From an uncultured Prevotellaceae bacterium (lineage in GTDB: Bacteria; Bacteroidota; Bacteroidia; Bacteroidales; Muribaculaceae), in NCBI GenBank assembly GCA_900318205.1, contig ONJS01000010.1, forward strand, positions 1 to 64,000: a stretch of DNA of 64,000 nucleotides, read 5' to 3'. A model generated the notes under the pieces. It saw only the letters and a list, made by a program, of their open reading frames with translations, was not told the origin of the DNA and searched no databases. The translations under genes were made by a program, and so were the position numbers. Each line of letters starts with the position of its first letter. Position 1 is the stretch's first letter. Of this stretch, positions 23,080 through 33,000 are shown piece by piece.

Positions 23080-26000
23080 TTAGAAACCGAACTTCACACC
23101 GAACGAGAATACGCGCGGAGTTACCATGTAGTCACCCACATAACCGCTGAAGTTCTGCTGTGCGTTCATACCCTTGCGGGCAGTCTTGGTGTACAGGTTC
23201 TCAACGGTTGCCGAGAGCGAGATGTTGGTGAAGCCAATCTTGTTCAAGATGAAGCGAGGCAGGCGGTAGGTTACACCGATGTTCTTAACGATAAAGTAGT
23301 TCGATGAGGTGATGTAGCGATCGCTGGTAGCGCTGTTGTAGCTGTTGTCACCCGAGAAGACAGCGGGGGTGCCGTTGGGATCCAAGCGGTTAGCAGGATA
23401 GTTCACATAGCTGTTCTCGCCTTCGCCCACGGTCATGCCCTTGATCTGATCATCGCTGTAGACAACGGCGGTGCCGTCAAGGTCCTTAACCCAAGCCTTG
23501 GTCATGTCGGCATGGATGGCACTGGGAGTACCGCCCATCGAAGTCAGGCTCTGGTAGGTCCAGTCGATACACTTGCCACCCAGCTGGAAGGCGAAGATAG
23601 CGCCCAACGTAAAGTTCTTGAAGTCAATCGTGGGATTGAAGCTGCCGTACAACTTGGGAACAGCAGTACCGTGCCACTCACGCTTGCCATAGGTGGCGGG
23701 CTTGTAAACGTAGGGAATACCGTCGATAACAACGAACTCCTCGGCGGGGATAGCCTCGCGCTCACCGATGTCCTCACCGGCTTTCAACATGCCGGGTACA
23801 TAGAAGTCATGATCGTTGAAGGTATAGAGTGCCCTACCGGTCATGTCGTCGATGCCCTTATAGGTATAGGTATAGAAGGAGTACATCGAGTGACCCTTGC
23901 GGTAGTTGTACTGACCGCTCTGCAAACCTGCAGTGTACTCATCCTTCTCTTCGCCAACATTGTAGATGTCCGGCATCTTGGTGATCTTGTTCTTCAGGTA
24001 GGTCAGGTTCAGACCCAGGTTGAAGCGGAAGTCACGAGTCTTGAAAATATCGGCATCGGCCGAGAGCTCAAAACCGCGGTTCACCATGTTACCCAGGTTC
24101 ACCTGTACTTGTGATACTGCACTGCTGGTGCTGGTTGCACCTGCCGACAGCGGCTGGTTGAGGCTGAAGATCAGGTCATGCGAGCCCTTGGAGAAGTACT
24201 CGATGCTGAAGTTCAGGCGGTTGAACAGACGGCCCTCAAGACCGACGCTCAGGTTCCTAACCGACTCCCAGCTGAGGAGCTCGTTGGTCAACTGGCTCTT
24301 AACAAGAGCACCCATGCCACCATTGACGGTGATGTCATACAGTGCCATGTAGCTGTAGTAGTCAGCGGCACGGTCGTTAGCGGCCTCACCATAGGCAGCA
24401 CGGAACTTCAGGTTGTTGATCCATTCATACTTGCGGATGAAGTCCTCGCGGCTCATGATCCAGCTGGCACCAATGCTGTAGAAGTTACCCCAACGGTGTT
24501 TCGGATGGAAGCGTGAGCTACCGTCGCGGCGGAAGGTACCCTCAACAGAATACTTGTTGTCCAGGACATAACGTACACGGCCCAGGTAGCTCTCCCTGCG
24601 GTCGTTGTTCTCGTAGTCATACAGGTTCTGGATGTCCGAGAAGTTGATCATGTCGATGTGTCCAGCCAGGGTCTCGTTAGCCTTGTAACCATACAGGTAG
24701 TTGTACTTGTAGTAGTAGTTCTCATGACCCAGCAGTACCTCAAATGCATGACGATCAGCATAGGTGCGGTTCCAGTTCAACAGTTGCTGGAGGGTGTAGT
24801 TCTTGTAACGGTAGATGACGCGCTTGGTGCGGGCGTTGTTACCCATACCGTCACCGATGATGGCGTTGTCATACTCGCGGTTCTCGGTGTTGCGCACGTT
24901 CAAGTCGGCATTCAACGTGAGGTCAAATCCATAAGGCAGCACAAAGGTGACATAGCCCTGACCATCCAAGGTATTGCGGTAGGTCTTGTCCATATCCAGC
25001 TCGGTCTCCCACAGGTAGTGGCGGCCAGGATATTGGGGACGGGTGTATTCTTCACCGCTGTCATAAACCTTGTTACCCGTCTCGTCCAGAACGAAGTCAC
25101 CGTTTGGTGTAGCCAGGTCGTGCAGATAAACAGGATAGATAGGCGCAATGTTACGGCAGTAGCTGAAGGCGTTCTTGTAGCTGTTCTCGCTGTCGCTGTG
25201 GAAGCGGGTGAGCTGGTGTGAACCCGAAAGGTTCAAACCGGTCTTGAACCAGGACTTGGGCTCCAGATTGACGCGGGCGCGACCGCTGATGCGCTCGAAG
25301 CCGGACTCCTTGGTGTAACCGTCCTCCTTGGTGTAACCTACACCGAGGTAGTAGTTAGAGGTCTTGCTACCACCATCACCGCTGACGTTGTACTCCTGGC
25401 GGAAACCGCTACGGATAGCGGCCTTGAACCAGTCAAGGTCACCGGCGATGTTGCTCTTGATCTGAGCATCGCTCCTCAACGTGTAACCATCGAACAGATT
25501 ATCGTCGGCCAGGTTGAAGATGTTGTAGTGCAGATAAGAACCGATGATTTCCTGGTTGGCTTTGTTCATGGCGTCACTCCAAGTCATGGAATTGTCGCCA
25601 CTGTTGCCTGCGGTGTAAAACTCGCGCACGTAGCTCTGCATCATGGCATTCATCCACTGGCGGGCATCCATGCGGTCATACTCGGGAATACCGCGGGTGT
25701 AAGTACCCAACATGATTGATGCATTGATGCGAGACTTGTCGTTGCGGCCTTTCTTGGTGTTGATCATGATGACACCATTACCGGCACGGTTACCGTACAG
25801 GGCTGCCGATGTAGCATCCTTCAACACGGTGATGCTCTCGATATCGGCACTGTTCAAGTCGCTGATGTTGCCGCCGAAGGGTACACCGTCGATGACATAC
25901 AAGGGCTCGTTGCTACCGTTAATCGAAGCGAAACCGCGGATGCGGATCGAGGCATCGCTACCAGGCTGGCCATAAGTTGAGTTAACCACCAGACCGGTCG

Positions 26001-26427
26001 TGGTACCCTCCAGTGCCGAGGTGACACTGGTCACGGGACGGGCCTCAATCTGTTGGGAAGTCACCTGTGACACGGCACCGGTGAGCTCACTCTTCTTGGC
26101 AGTACCATAAGCAACTACCACAACCTCGTCAAGGTCCTGAGTGTTGCTGTAAAGTTCAACTGTCATGCCGTTCTCGGCCTTCACCGTGACAGGCGTCATG
26201 CCGATGTAGGTGACGTGCAGCTGACTGTTGGCATTAGGCACAGTGATGGTGAAGCGGCCATCGAGGTCGGTGGCGGTTCCCGTCTTGGTGCCTACAACGG
26301 TGACTGATGCACCGATGACAGGTTCGTTGTCACTTGCCGATACTACGGTACCAGTGACAGTGACCTGTGCAAGCGCTGCTGTACATATCAGCAGCAAACT
26401 TGCTAGCAGTAATGAGAATCTTTTCAT
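23080..26427 (-). CDS. SusC/RagA-family TonB-linked outer-membrane transporter
   Basis: The 1115-residue protein has a signal peptide (MKRFSLLLASLLLICTAALA), an N-terminal carboxypeptidase-regulatory-like domain (about 23-100, VTGTVVSASDNEPVIGASVT), a TonB-box/plug region starting near DEVVVVAYGTAKKSELTGA, the plug signature IRIRGFASINGSNEPLYVID, and a 22-strand barrel ending in Phe (FSFGVKFGF). It imports ligands handed over by the SusD partner, powered by TonB. The promoter box at 26580-26587 leaves a leader of about 145 nt, long for this window, which could hold post-transcriptional control. There is no sigma/anti-sigma pair nearby. Confidence 0.95.
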   Translation of the reverse strand: MKRFSLLLASLLLICTAALAQVTVTGTVVSASDNEPVIGASVTVVGTKTGTATDLDGRFTITVPNANSQLHVTYIGMTPVTVKAENGMTVELYSNTQDLDEVVVVAYGTAKKSELTGAVSQVTSQQIEARPVTSVTSALEGTTTGLVVNSTYGQPGSDASIRIRGFASINGSNEPLYVIDGVPFGGNISDLNSADIESITVLKDATSAALYGNRAGNGVIMINTKKGRNDKSRINASIMLGTYTRGIPEYDRMDARQWMNAMMQSYVREFYTAGNSGDNSMTWSDAMNKANQEIIGSYLHYNIFNLADDNLFDGYTLRSDAQIKSNIAGDLDWFKAAIRSGFRQEYNVSGDGGSKTSNYYLGVGYTKEDGYTKESGFERISGRARVNLEPKSWFKTGLNLSGSHQLTRFHSDSENSYKNAFSYCRNIAPIYPVYLHDLATPNGDFVLDETGNKVYDSGEEYTRPQYPGRHYLWETELDMDKTYRNTLDGQGYVTFVLPYGFDLTLNADLNVRNTENREYDNAIIGDGMGNNARTKRVIYRYKNYTLQQLLNWNRTYADRHAFEVLLGHENYYYKYNYLYGYKANETLAGHIDMINFSDIQNLYDYENNDRRESYLGRVRYVLDNKYSVEGTFRRDGSSRFHPKHRWGNFYSIGASWIMSREDFIRKYEWINNLKFRAAYGEAANDRAADYYSYMALYDITVNGGMGALVKSQLTNELLSWESVRNLSVGLEGRLFNRLNFSIEYFSKGSHDLIFSLNQPLSAGATSTSSAVSQVQVNLGNMVNRGFELSADADIFKTRDFRFNLGLNLTYLKNKITKMPDIYNVGEEKDEYTAGLQSGQYNYRKGHSMYSFYTYTYKGIDDMTGRALYTFNDHDFYVPGMLKAGEDIGEREAIPAEEFVVIDGIPYVYKPATYGKREWHGTAVPKLYGSFNPTIDFKNFTLGAIFAFQLGGKCIDWTYQSLTSMGGTPSAIHADMTKAWVKDLDGTAVVYSDDQIKGMTVGEGENSYVNYPANRLDPNGTPAVFSGDNSYNSATSDRYITSSNYFIVKNIGVTYRLPRFILNKIGFTNISLSATVENLYTKTARKGMNAQQNFSGYVGDYMVTPRVFSFGVKFGF

Positions 26428-26579
26428 ACGCTGTTTGTTTTAGTTTAGTTTATAGTTATACAATTTAGTAAATAAAGTTAAATTTTCAAGTTGCAAACAC
26501 CTTTAGGGTGCGGTGGTGATATTATCATGACAGGCTCTGATTCAGGCTTCTATCAGGTCCTTTTTTGAAAAAAGTGTTA

Positions 26580-26587
26580 CAAAGTTA
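26580..26587 (-). promoter_or_regulatory. -7 box of the first SusC-SusD operon
   Basis: The minus strand reads TAACTTTG, with TTTG about 21 nt further upstream as a possible -33 element. The 145-nt leader that follows contains a small CACC/GGTG hairpin and an AT-rich end. Confidence 0.6.
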
Positions 26588-26652
26588 CTACATTTTTTTT
26601 AATTTATTCCAAAAAAGGCTAAAATATTATTATTTATTGTAGAATGGGCTGT

Positions 26653-28113
26653 TCAGAAAATGGGAGTCCCGATGCAGCCGTTGGGCGCCTGGATATGTAA
26701 CATGGCGCACACGGTGGCGGCGATGTCAGTCATGTGAGTCAGTCGTGAGGTTTCACCGGGCGTGATGTGCCAACCCATGAAAATCAGGGGGATGTGTGAG
26801 TCGCTCTGACTCCATGAGCCATGGTTTGAGCCTGCTTCATTGGGGCTGCCGGAATAGAAGCCCGTGCGTGGTACGACGTATATCTCGCCGCTGCGGCCAG
26901 GGAAATAGCCGAGTTTGATGCGCTCCTTGAGGATGGAGGGTATGGGGCAACTGTCGATGTTGAGGACATCTACTGCCCATTCAATATCGTCTGACTTCAT
27001 CAGCGCTTTGCAGGCGGCACGCGTCACTGCTGCACAATCAAGGTTAGCGCTGTCGATGACCTCGGTATTGATATAGTATGTATATCCCATGCTCAACTTG
27101 ATGAGCTTGGGTACACCAAACTGCTTCTCGAGCTCGATATTGGCGGCATTGACATTGGCGGAGTTGCTCACGCATCCGCTGGGCAGGCCGTGTTCGGTCA
27201 TGCGAGGATAGCTGTGTGTGCCGCCGTGGTCGGCCGTGAGGAACAGCAGGTAGTTGCCGCGCCCGATGCGCTGGTCGAGCAACTGGATAAAGCTGGCGAG
27301 CTCCTTGTCAAGTTGGTAGTAGATCGCATCCACTTTGGGTGAATGGCTGCCGAAACTGTGGGCACACATATCGGTGTTAGAGACACTGAGGGTGAGCATG
27401 TCGGTCGCCTCACCTTGACCCAGCTTCTCGTTGATAATAGCCTGCTCGGCAAGGGCGAATGTCATTGTCGTGCCTATCGGCAGGTTGCTGAGGTCCATCG
27501 AGAGTTCGTCGTGATGTTTCTTGTTGAAGTCAGCGACCCATTTGGGCAACTTGTCCATATAGTAGGTGCTTGTGACAAACGACTTGCTGCTACTGTCAAA
27601 CCAATAAGCGCCGATGGGGTGGTGGCCCGACGGCAGGATCGAGGCGCGGTCCTTGAGTGCGATGCCCACGGTGCGGCTCTTGAAGTTGGTCGCCAGCTGC
27701 AGTTGGTCGGCGATGTTGGTGGTAATCAGGTTGCGCGGTGACTTGCCACGGGTCTTTTCGTTACCTCCCACAGCACGCTCGGTGTCGTCCTGCACGCTGG
27801 TGACGTTTTGCCCGTTAAGCATGAAGTTGTTTCCCGCGATGCCGTGGAAGGCGGGCGTCGTGCCCGAGAAAATGGTGGCATGGCCCGCTGCGGTGACAGT
27901 AGGCACATAGTCGATGATGGTGTTATTACACAAGTAGCCATCCTGGAGCAAAGTCTTGAAGCCTCCCTCTCCCCACTGGTAATTATAGAGGTAGTCCCAC
28001 CTCATCTGGTCCACAACCAGCCCAACAATCAACTTGGGCCTCTCCACCTGGCCACTCACGCATAGTGCAACAGCAGCCATCACAACAACTAAAATCCTTT
28101 TCATTCGTTCCAT
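26653..28113 (-). CDS. PafA-like periplasmic alkaline phosphatase
   Basis: The 486-residue protein has a signal peptide (MKRILVVVMAAVALCVSG; ATG at 28104 may be the true start). It belongs to the alkaline phosphatase superfamily: a metal Asp in VVDQMRWDYL, the nucleophile region VPTVTAAGHATIFSG (Thr72 or Thr74), NN at 95-96, and the Lys154-x-Arg156 pair in ALKDRASILPSG, which together match the phosphate-irrepressible phosphomonoesterase PafA. TADHGGTHSY and the C-terminal SNHGSWSQSDSHIPLIFMG supply further zinc ligands. It would release phosphate from organic phosphates in the periplasm. It lies between the first SusCD pair and the GxxExxY cassette, on the same strand as both. Confidence 0.88.
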   Translation of the reverse strand: MERMKRILVVVMAAVALCVSGQVERPKLIVGLVVDQMRWDYLYNYQWGEGGFKTLLQDGYLCNNTIIDYVPTVTAAGHATIFSGTTPAFHGIAGNNFMLNGQNVTSVQDDTERAVGGNEKTRGKSPRNLITTNIADQLQLATNFKSRTVGIALKDRASILPSGHHPIGAYWFDSSSKSFVTSTYYMDKLPKWVADFNKKHHDELSMDLSNLPIGTTMTFALAEQAIINEKLGQGEATDMLTLSVSNTDMCAHSFGSHSPKVDAIYYQLDKELASFIQLLDQRIGRGNYLLFLTADHGGTHSYPRMTEHGLPSGCVSNSANVNAANIELEKQFGVPKLIKLSMGYTYYINTEVIDSANLDCAAVTRAACKALMKSDDIEWAVDVLNIDSCPIPSILKERIKLGYFPGRSGEIYVVPRTGFYSGSPNEAGSNHGSWSQSDSHIPLIFMGWHITPGETSRLTHMTDIAATVCAMLHIQAPNGCIGTPIF

Positions 28114-28155
28114 ATCATTTGAGTATTAATTTATAGATTGCTAGTATCGATATTC

Positions 28156-28181
28156 AAAAACAACTCAAACAACTTAAACAA
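28156..28181. repeat. 26-bp terminal inverted repeat, left copy (9-mer units)
   Basis: Units AAACAACTC and AAACAACTT follow each other and are continued by AAACAATTT. All 26 bases are repeated exactly, inverted, at 28649-28674. This copy sits 5 nt after the stop codon side of the GxxExxY gene. Confidence 0.85.
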
Positions 28182-28186
28182 TTTTA

Positions 28187-28639
28187 TTAGTGACTTGGAA
28201 TTGATCTTTTGAAGTTGTAAAATACATCTCCATCAATGGTGATAATATTCTTTGTCTCTTGGTCATAAAAATATCGTTCAAGATCATAATTCCTTGGGGC
28301 AAAATTTACAATGATTCCGCAAGGCTTATTCAAGAGCCGCATGTAATTAAAAAGTTGAGCACGATGTGCAGAAATCAATTCACCCACAGACTTACATTCA
28401 ACAATGATGTTTTCTTTGCATAAAAAATCAATGCGAAATACAGCTTGCATTTCCTTTCCATGGTAGCGGGGATGGAATGATTGTTCTCGTATGAATGGTA
28501 TTCCTTGCTCTTCAAGTTGGAATTGCAGCCCCTCTTGATAACAAGATTCATTAAGTCCTGCACCCAATTCAGCGTGAACCTCGTGAATTGCTCCAACAAC
28601 ATCATACATATAACTCTTTAAAGATTTTATGTCGAGCAT
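28187..28639 (-). CDS. GxxExxY-family protein (PD-(D/E)XK-nuclease-like)
   Basis: The 150-residue protein carries the family motif at 28-34 (GLNESCY). A nuclease-type core follows: Asp71 in RIDFLC, then Glu81 and Lys83 in IIVECKS, the pattern of PD-(D/E)XK metal-dependent nucleases, plus Gln95 in RAQLFNYM. Nuclease activity has to my knowledge not been settled for the family. There is no signal peptide. The gene is more AT-rich than its neighbours and is enclosed by perfect 26-bp inverted repeats made of 9-mers, the upstream copy ending about 10 nt before the ATG. It interrupts the space between lacI and the phosphatase gene and has no functional link to either. Confidence 0.85.
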   Translation of the reverse strand: MLDIKSLKSYMYDVVGAIHEVHAELGAGLNESCYQEGLQFQLEEQGIPFIREQSFHPRYHGKEMQAVFRIDFLCKENIIVECKSVGELISAHRAQLFNYMRLLNKPCGIIVNFAPRNYDLERYFYDQETKNIITIDGDVFYNFKRSIPSH

Positions 28640-28648
28640 AAATAATTG

Positions 28649-28674
28649 TTGTTTAAGTTGTTTGAGTTGTTTTT
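28649..28674. repeat. 26-bp terminal inverted repeat, right copy (9-mer units)
   Basis: Units TTGTTTAAG and TTGTTTGAG precede TTGTTTTT. The sequence is the exact reverse complement of 28156-28181. On the minus strand it forms the 5' leader of the GxxExxY gene. Confidence 0.85.
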
Positions 28675-28702
28675 AAAAAAAATGTGAGTTGTTTTTTGGG
28701 GG

Positions 28703-29734
28703 TTAGGGGTGGCGGGTGGTGCCGCGGATGACGAGGCGGGTTTTGACGATGCGTTTCTCGGCATGGTCGGCGGGAAGGGTGCCCTCCACAAGGCCGATGA
28801 GGATGTCGGCGGCCTCTTTACCTACCTGGGATCCGCGCTGCTCTACTGTCGTCAGCATCGGGTCGCACACCGTGGCGCGGAAGCCATTGGTGAATCCGCA
28901 GATGCTCACCTCGTCGGGCACATTGTAACCTAACCGTTTCACCACTGTGAGGATACCGATGGCGGTCTCGTCGTTGACAGCAAAGAATGCGTCAGGCCTG
29001 TTCTCCATGCGCATCATTGCGGGCGTGATGCGCTCGGCGTCGGCACGGTTGTCACAGATGCGCACCAGCGACTCGTCAAGCGTCAGTCCATGCTTGTACA
29101 GGGCGTCGCGGTATCCATTGAAGCGGTTTTTGGCAATAATCATGTTCATTGATGCGCCGAAGAAGGCGACTCGCTTGCAGCCCGTCTCTATCAGGTGGGA
29201 CACGGCATTCAAGGTGCCCATATAATCATCGACCACGACGCGACTGGCATTCAATGCGGGACAGATGCGGTCATAGAAGACCAGCGGAACACCGGCTTGT
29301 TCCAAGTGCTCAAAGTGGTCATAGCGTTCGGTGTCCTTGGCTTGGGAAACGATGATGCCGCACACCTTGTTCTTGAGCATTGATTCACAGATCTGTACCT
29401 CACGCTGGTAGCTCTCGTTACTCTTGGCCACCAGGATGTGGTAACCGCGTGCCGAGGCCTCGGACTCAATACCGTCAAGGATGGAGGAAAAGTAGTAGTG
29501 TACCAGTTCGGGGACGATCACACCGATGGCACGTGACGGGTTGCGGCGGCTGTGGCGCAACTGCTCTGCAATGACGTTGGGGAAATAATTGTGTTCGCGG
29601 GCAAATTGCTGAATCGCCTGGCGGCGTTCCTTGGATATGCTGGGGCTGTCGCTCAACGCTCGCGACACGGTAGCCACCGACACGCCCAGCTCACGGGCGA
29701 TGTCCTTCATCGTCAGTTGTTGCTTGTCATTCAT
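28703..29734 (-). CDS. LacI-family transcriptional regulator of the starch locus
   Basis: The 343-residue protein has an N-terminal helix-turn-helix (about 8-32, MKDIARELGVSVATVSRALS) and hinge helix, then a periplasmic-binding-type ligand domain (about 62-335; IGVIVPELVHYYFSSILDGI, CGIIVSQ, GFTNGFRATVCDPMLTTVEQ). It is divergent from the susC operon, and a near-palindromic LacI-type operator at 29824-29837 lies between them. The same operator recurs before the amylase gene and the transporter-malQ-pulA operon, so this protein most likely controls the whole starch regulon, with a maltooligosaccharide or derivative as ligand (inference). The operator would overlap the -33 region of its own promoter, which suggests autoregulation. 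Confidence 0.9.
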   Translation of the reverse strand: MNDKQQLTMKDIARELGVSVATVSRALSDSPSISKERRQAIQQFAREHNYFPNVIAEQLRHSRRNPSRAIGVIVPELVHYYFSSILDGIESEASARGYHILVAKSNESYQREVQICESMLKNKVCGIIVSQAKDTERYDHFEHLEQAGVPLVFYDRICPALNASRVVVDDYMGTLNAVSHLIETGCKRVAFFGASMNMIIAKNRFNGYRDALYKHGLTLDESLVRICDNRADAERITPAMMRMENRPDAFFAVNDETAIGILTVVKRLGYNVPDEVSICGFTNGFRATVCDPMLTTVEQRGSQVGKEAADILIGLVEGTLPADHAEKRIVKTRLVIRGTTRHP

Positions 29735-29797
29735 CTTGTGACGGAAATTTTATGAGTTGGATTATACTTGAACATGAGCTATAATTGCTATACGGGG

Positions 29798-29805
29798 CGA
29801 AGATA
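29798..29805 (-). promoter_or_regulatory. Candidate -7 box of the LacI-type regulator gene
   Basis: The minus strand reads TATCTTCG, one mismatch from TAnnTTTG, about 64 nt before the start codon. The starch operator would fall on its -33 region. Confidence 0.35.
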
Positions 29806-29823
29806 AAGCAAAAAATCGAACTA

Positions 29824-29837
29824 CGCAAACGATTGCA
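29824..29837. promoter_or_regulatory. LacI-type operator 1 (susC operon)
   Basis: CGCAAACGATTGCA differs by one base from the copy at 37683-37696. Its centre is 62.5 bp from the first base of the susC -7 box. Confidence 0.75.
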
Positions 29838-29892
29838 TTTATTTAAACAAAAATTTAACATTATAAAAAAAGGAAAAAAGATATAATATCTC

Positions 29893-29900
29893 TATTTTTG
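29893..29900 (+). promoter_or_regulatory. -7 box of the susCDEF operon
   Basis: TATTTTTG matches TAnnTTTG. The leader to the susC ATG is about 120 nt. No good -33 element is visible, as expected for an activator-dependent promoter. Confidence 0.6.
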
Positions 29901-30028
29901 CCTTGTTTTAATTGCGGTAAAAGCCCCAATTAGGACCTCGCTGTGATTGGACAGCCTTGCTGGCTTTGCTTAACTTCAAGTATTAAATATTTGATTACCA
30001 ATATAATATTAACTTTAAAAATTTTAAA

Positions 30029-33000
30029 ATGAAGCAGGTAAACATCAGAATTCCGTTTAGGATTCTTACCCTCGTGATGGGACTGTTCCTGTCACTGGGA
30101 GCCTATGCACAGATTACTGTGAATGGCGTTGTGAAGGATGCTACCGGCGAGCCTGTCATCGGCGCGAGTGTTCGTGTCGTCGGCACGCAGCAGGGTACAG
30201 TTACCGACTTTGACGGTCTCTTTACCCTCGAAGGCGTGCCCCAGGGCGCCAAGCTCCAGATTTCGTCGATTGGCTATGACGCCCAGGAGGTGACAGCAGC
30301 CAGTGACGTGGTAGTAACACTTGCCGAGAGCAGCCAGATGCTCCAGAATCTGGTGGTCATCGGTTATGGTGTCGTTAAGAAAAAAGACTTGACCGGTTCG
30401 GTCGCTTCTCTCAAGCCCGATGAGAAGAACCACGGTCTGGTTGTTAACGCACAGGACATGATCCAGGGTAAGATTGCCGGTGTGAACGTGACCAGCGGTG
30501 ACGGTGTGCCTGGCGGCGCTCCCACCATCCGCATCCGCGGTGGTTCGTCACTGAACGCATCCAACGACCCCCTCATCGTGATTGATGGTCTGGCTCTGGA
30601 CCGCCAGGGTGTCAAGGGTGTTGCTAACCCCTTGTCTATGGTCAATCCCGCCGACATCGAGAGCTTCACCGTCTTGAAAGACGCATCGGCCACCGCCATC
30701 TATGGTAGCCGTGGTTCTAACGGTGTCATCATCATCACCACCAAGAAGGGTCGCAAGGGTCAGGCTCCGCGCGTGAGCTACAATGGTAGCGTCGGCTTCT
30801 CGACTGTTAAGAAGACGCTCGGTGTGCTCAATGCCGACGAGTACCGCAACTTCATCTACAACTATTATGGTGAGGAAAGCGATGCCGCTAAGTTGCTTGG
30901 CAACGCCAACACCGACTGGCAGAAGGAGATATACCGCAATGCCATGACGACCGACCACAACGTGACCGTTTCGGGTGGCTTGGCCAATTTGCCTTATCGC
31001 GTGAGCGCTGGTTATACCTATCAGGATGGTGTCTTGAAGACCTCCAACTTCCAGCGTGCCACTGTCAGCGCAACATTGAACCCCTCGTTCCTGAACGACC
31101 ATCTGAATTTCAACATCAATGGTAAATTCATGTATGCCAAGAACCGTTATGCTAATGGCTCGGCCATTGGCGAGGCTGTTCGCATGGATCCCACCCAGCC
31201 CATTATGGTGGCTGAAGGCTTTGATAAATTCGGTGGCTACTTCACTTGGACCGACAAGGGTGATCTGGGTGATCCCAATTTCCCGCTGGTTCCCAACCGT
31301 AACACGGCCAAGAACCCTGTCGCTCTGCTCAACGAGAAGGACGACCGCGCCAACTCCTACGACTACATGGGTAATGTCGAGGTGGACTATCAGATCCATG
31401 GCTTTGAGGACCTGCGCTTGCACATGAACCTCAGCGGTGACTGGAGCAACGGTAAGCAGAACACCTACTACGCTCCCTGGGGTCCGACAAACTTCTACTA
31501 TGGCAATGACGGCTTCACCAAGGAGAAAAAGTACAACTTGACCTATTCAGCCTATGCTCAGTACTTCAAGGACTTCACCGAGACCCAGCACTTCGACATC
31601 ATGGGCGGTTATGAGTGGAGCCACAATAAATACTGGGGCAACTCTTATTACACTGGCTGGTATCCTGCCACTAACGAGACCACACTGGAAGATGGTACTC
31701 CCGCCGCAGGCAAGGCCTACAAGCCCAGCATTGGCGAGTGGAAGCAGGAGAACTACCTGGTATCGTTCTATGGCCGTGCCAACTATATCGGTTGGGACCG
31801 CTATCTGTTGACCTTCACTGTTCGTCGCGACGGTTCGAGCCGCTTCAAACAGCACTGGGCAACATTCCCCTCGGTAGCATTAGGTTGGAAGATCAGCGAG
31901 GAATCCTTCTTGAAGGACCTCGGCTGGATGGATGAACTCAAGCTCCGTCTGGGTTGGGGTAAGACCGGTCAGCAGGATGGTATCGGTAACTACAACTACT
32001 TTGCTAGTTATAATGTGAACACCAACAACACCGACGGTCGTTATCCTCTCGTGGGCCTGAACGACGAAGGTCTTCTCTATCGTCCCGATGCTTTCAACTT
32101 GGATTTGAAGTGGGAGACCACTACGACCTACAATGCCGGTCTTGATTTCATGTTCTTCCATAACCGCTTGAGCGGTAGCTTTGATTACTATTACCGCAAG
32201 ACCACTGACCTGATCAATACCGCTACTGTATCGGCAGGTTCTAACTTCCGCAACCAGGTGCCCCAGAATATCGGTTCACTGGAGAACCGCGGTTTTGAGG
32301 CTTCGATTACCGTTCGTCCCATCTCGACCGAGGACTGGCAGTGGGAGCTCACCGGTAACTTTACCTATAACAAGAACAAGATCACTGAGTTGACAGGTGA
32401 GTCAGCACTCGTTAGAACGGGTGGCATCTCGGCAGGTACCGGTAACACCGTACAGGCCCATGCTGTTGGTCACCCTGCAAGCTCGTTCTATGTCTATCAG
32501 CAGGTCTATGGCGAGGACGGCCGACCCTTGGAGGGCGTCTTTGTTGACCGCAACTCCGATGGTCAGATTTCGGAGGACGACCTCTATTTCTACAAGAGCC
32601 CGGCAGCTCCCTACACCGCTGGCTTGAGCTCACGTCTCCAGTACAGGAATTGGGACCTCGGTTTCAACCTGCGTGCCAACTTCGACAACTATGTTTACTG
32701 GGATAGAGGCGCTGGTTATTCTAACGTCGCAAAGCGTTATGACAGCTCATTCGGCTATCTCCAGAACGTGATTCCCCAGGCTGTTGCTAACGGTTGGACG
32801 ACCTATGACAAGGTGGTCAGCGACTACTTCGTGCGCAACGCTTCGTTCCTCAAGTGTGACAACATCACGCTGGGTTACAGCTTCGCCAACCTCCTGCACA
32901 GGGGTAACTGGCAGGGTATGAATGGCCGCGTTTATGTAAGTGCTACCAACGTGTTCACCATCACCAAGTATGATGGCCTTGATCCTGAGGTCTTCGGTGG

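Noticed and set aside
26500-26512. Possible fourth starch operator (TTGCAAACACC) before the first SusC gene
   Set aside because: Only one half-site matches; the second half is absent and the position is inside the leader.
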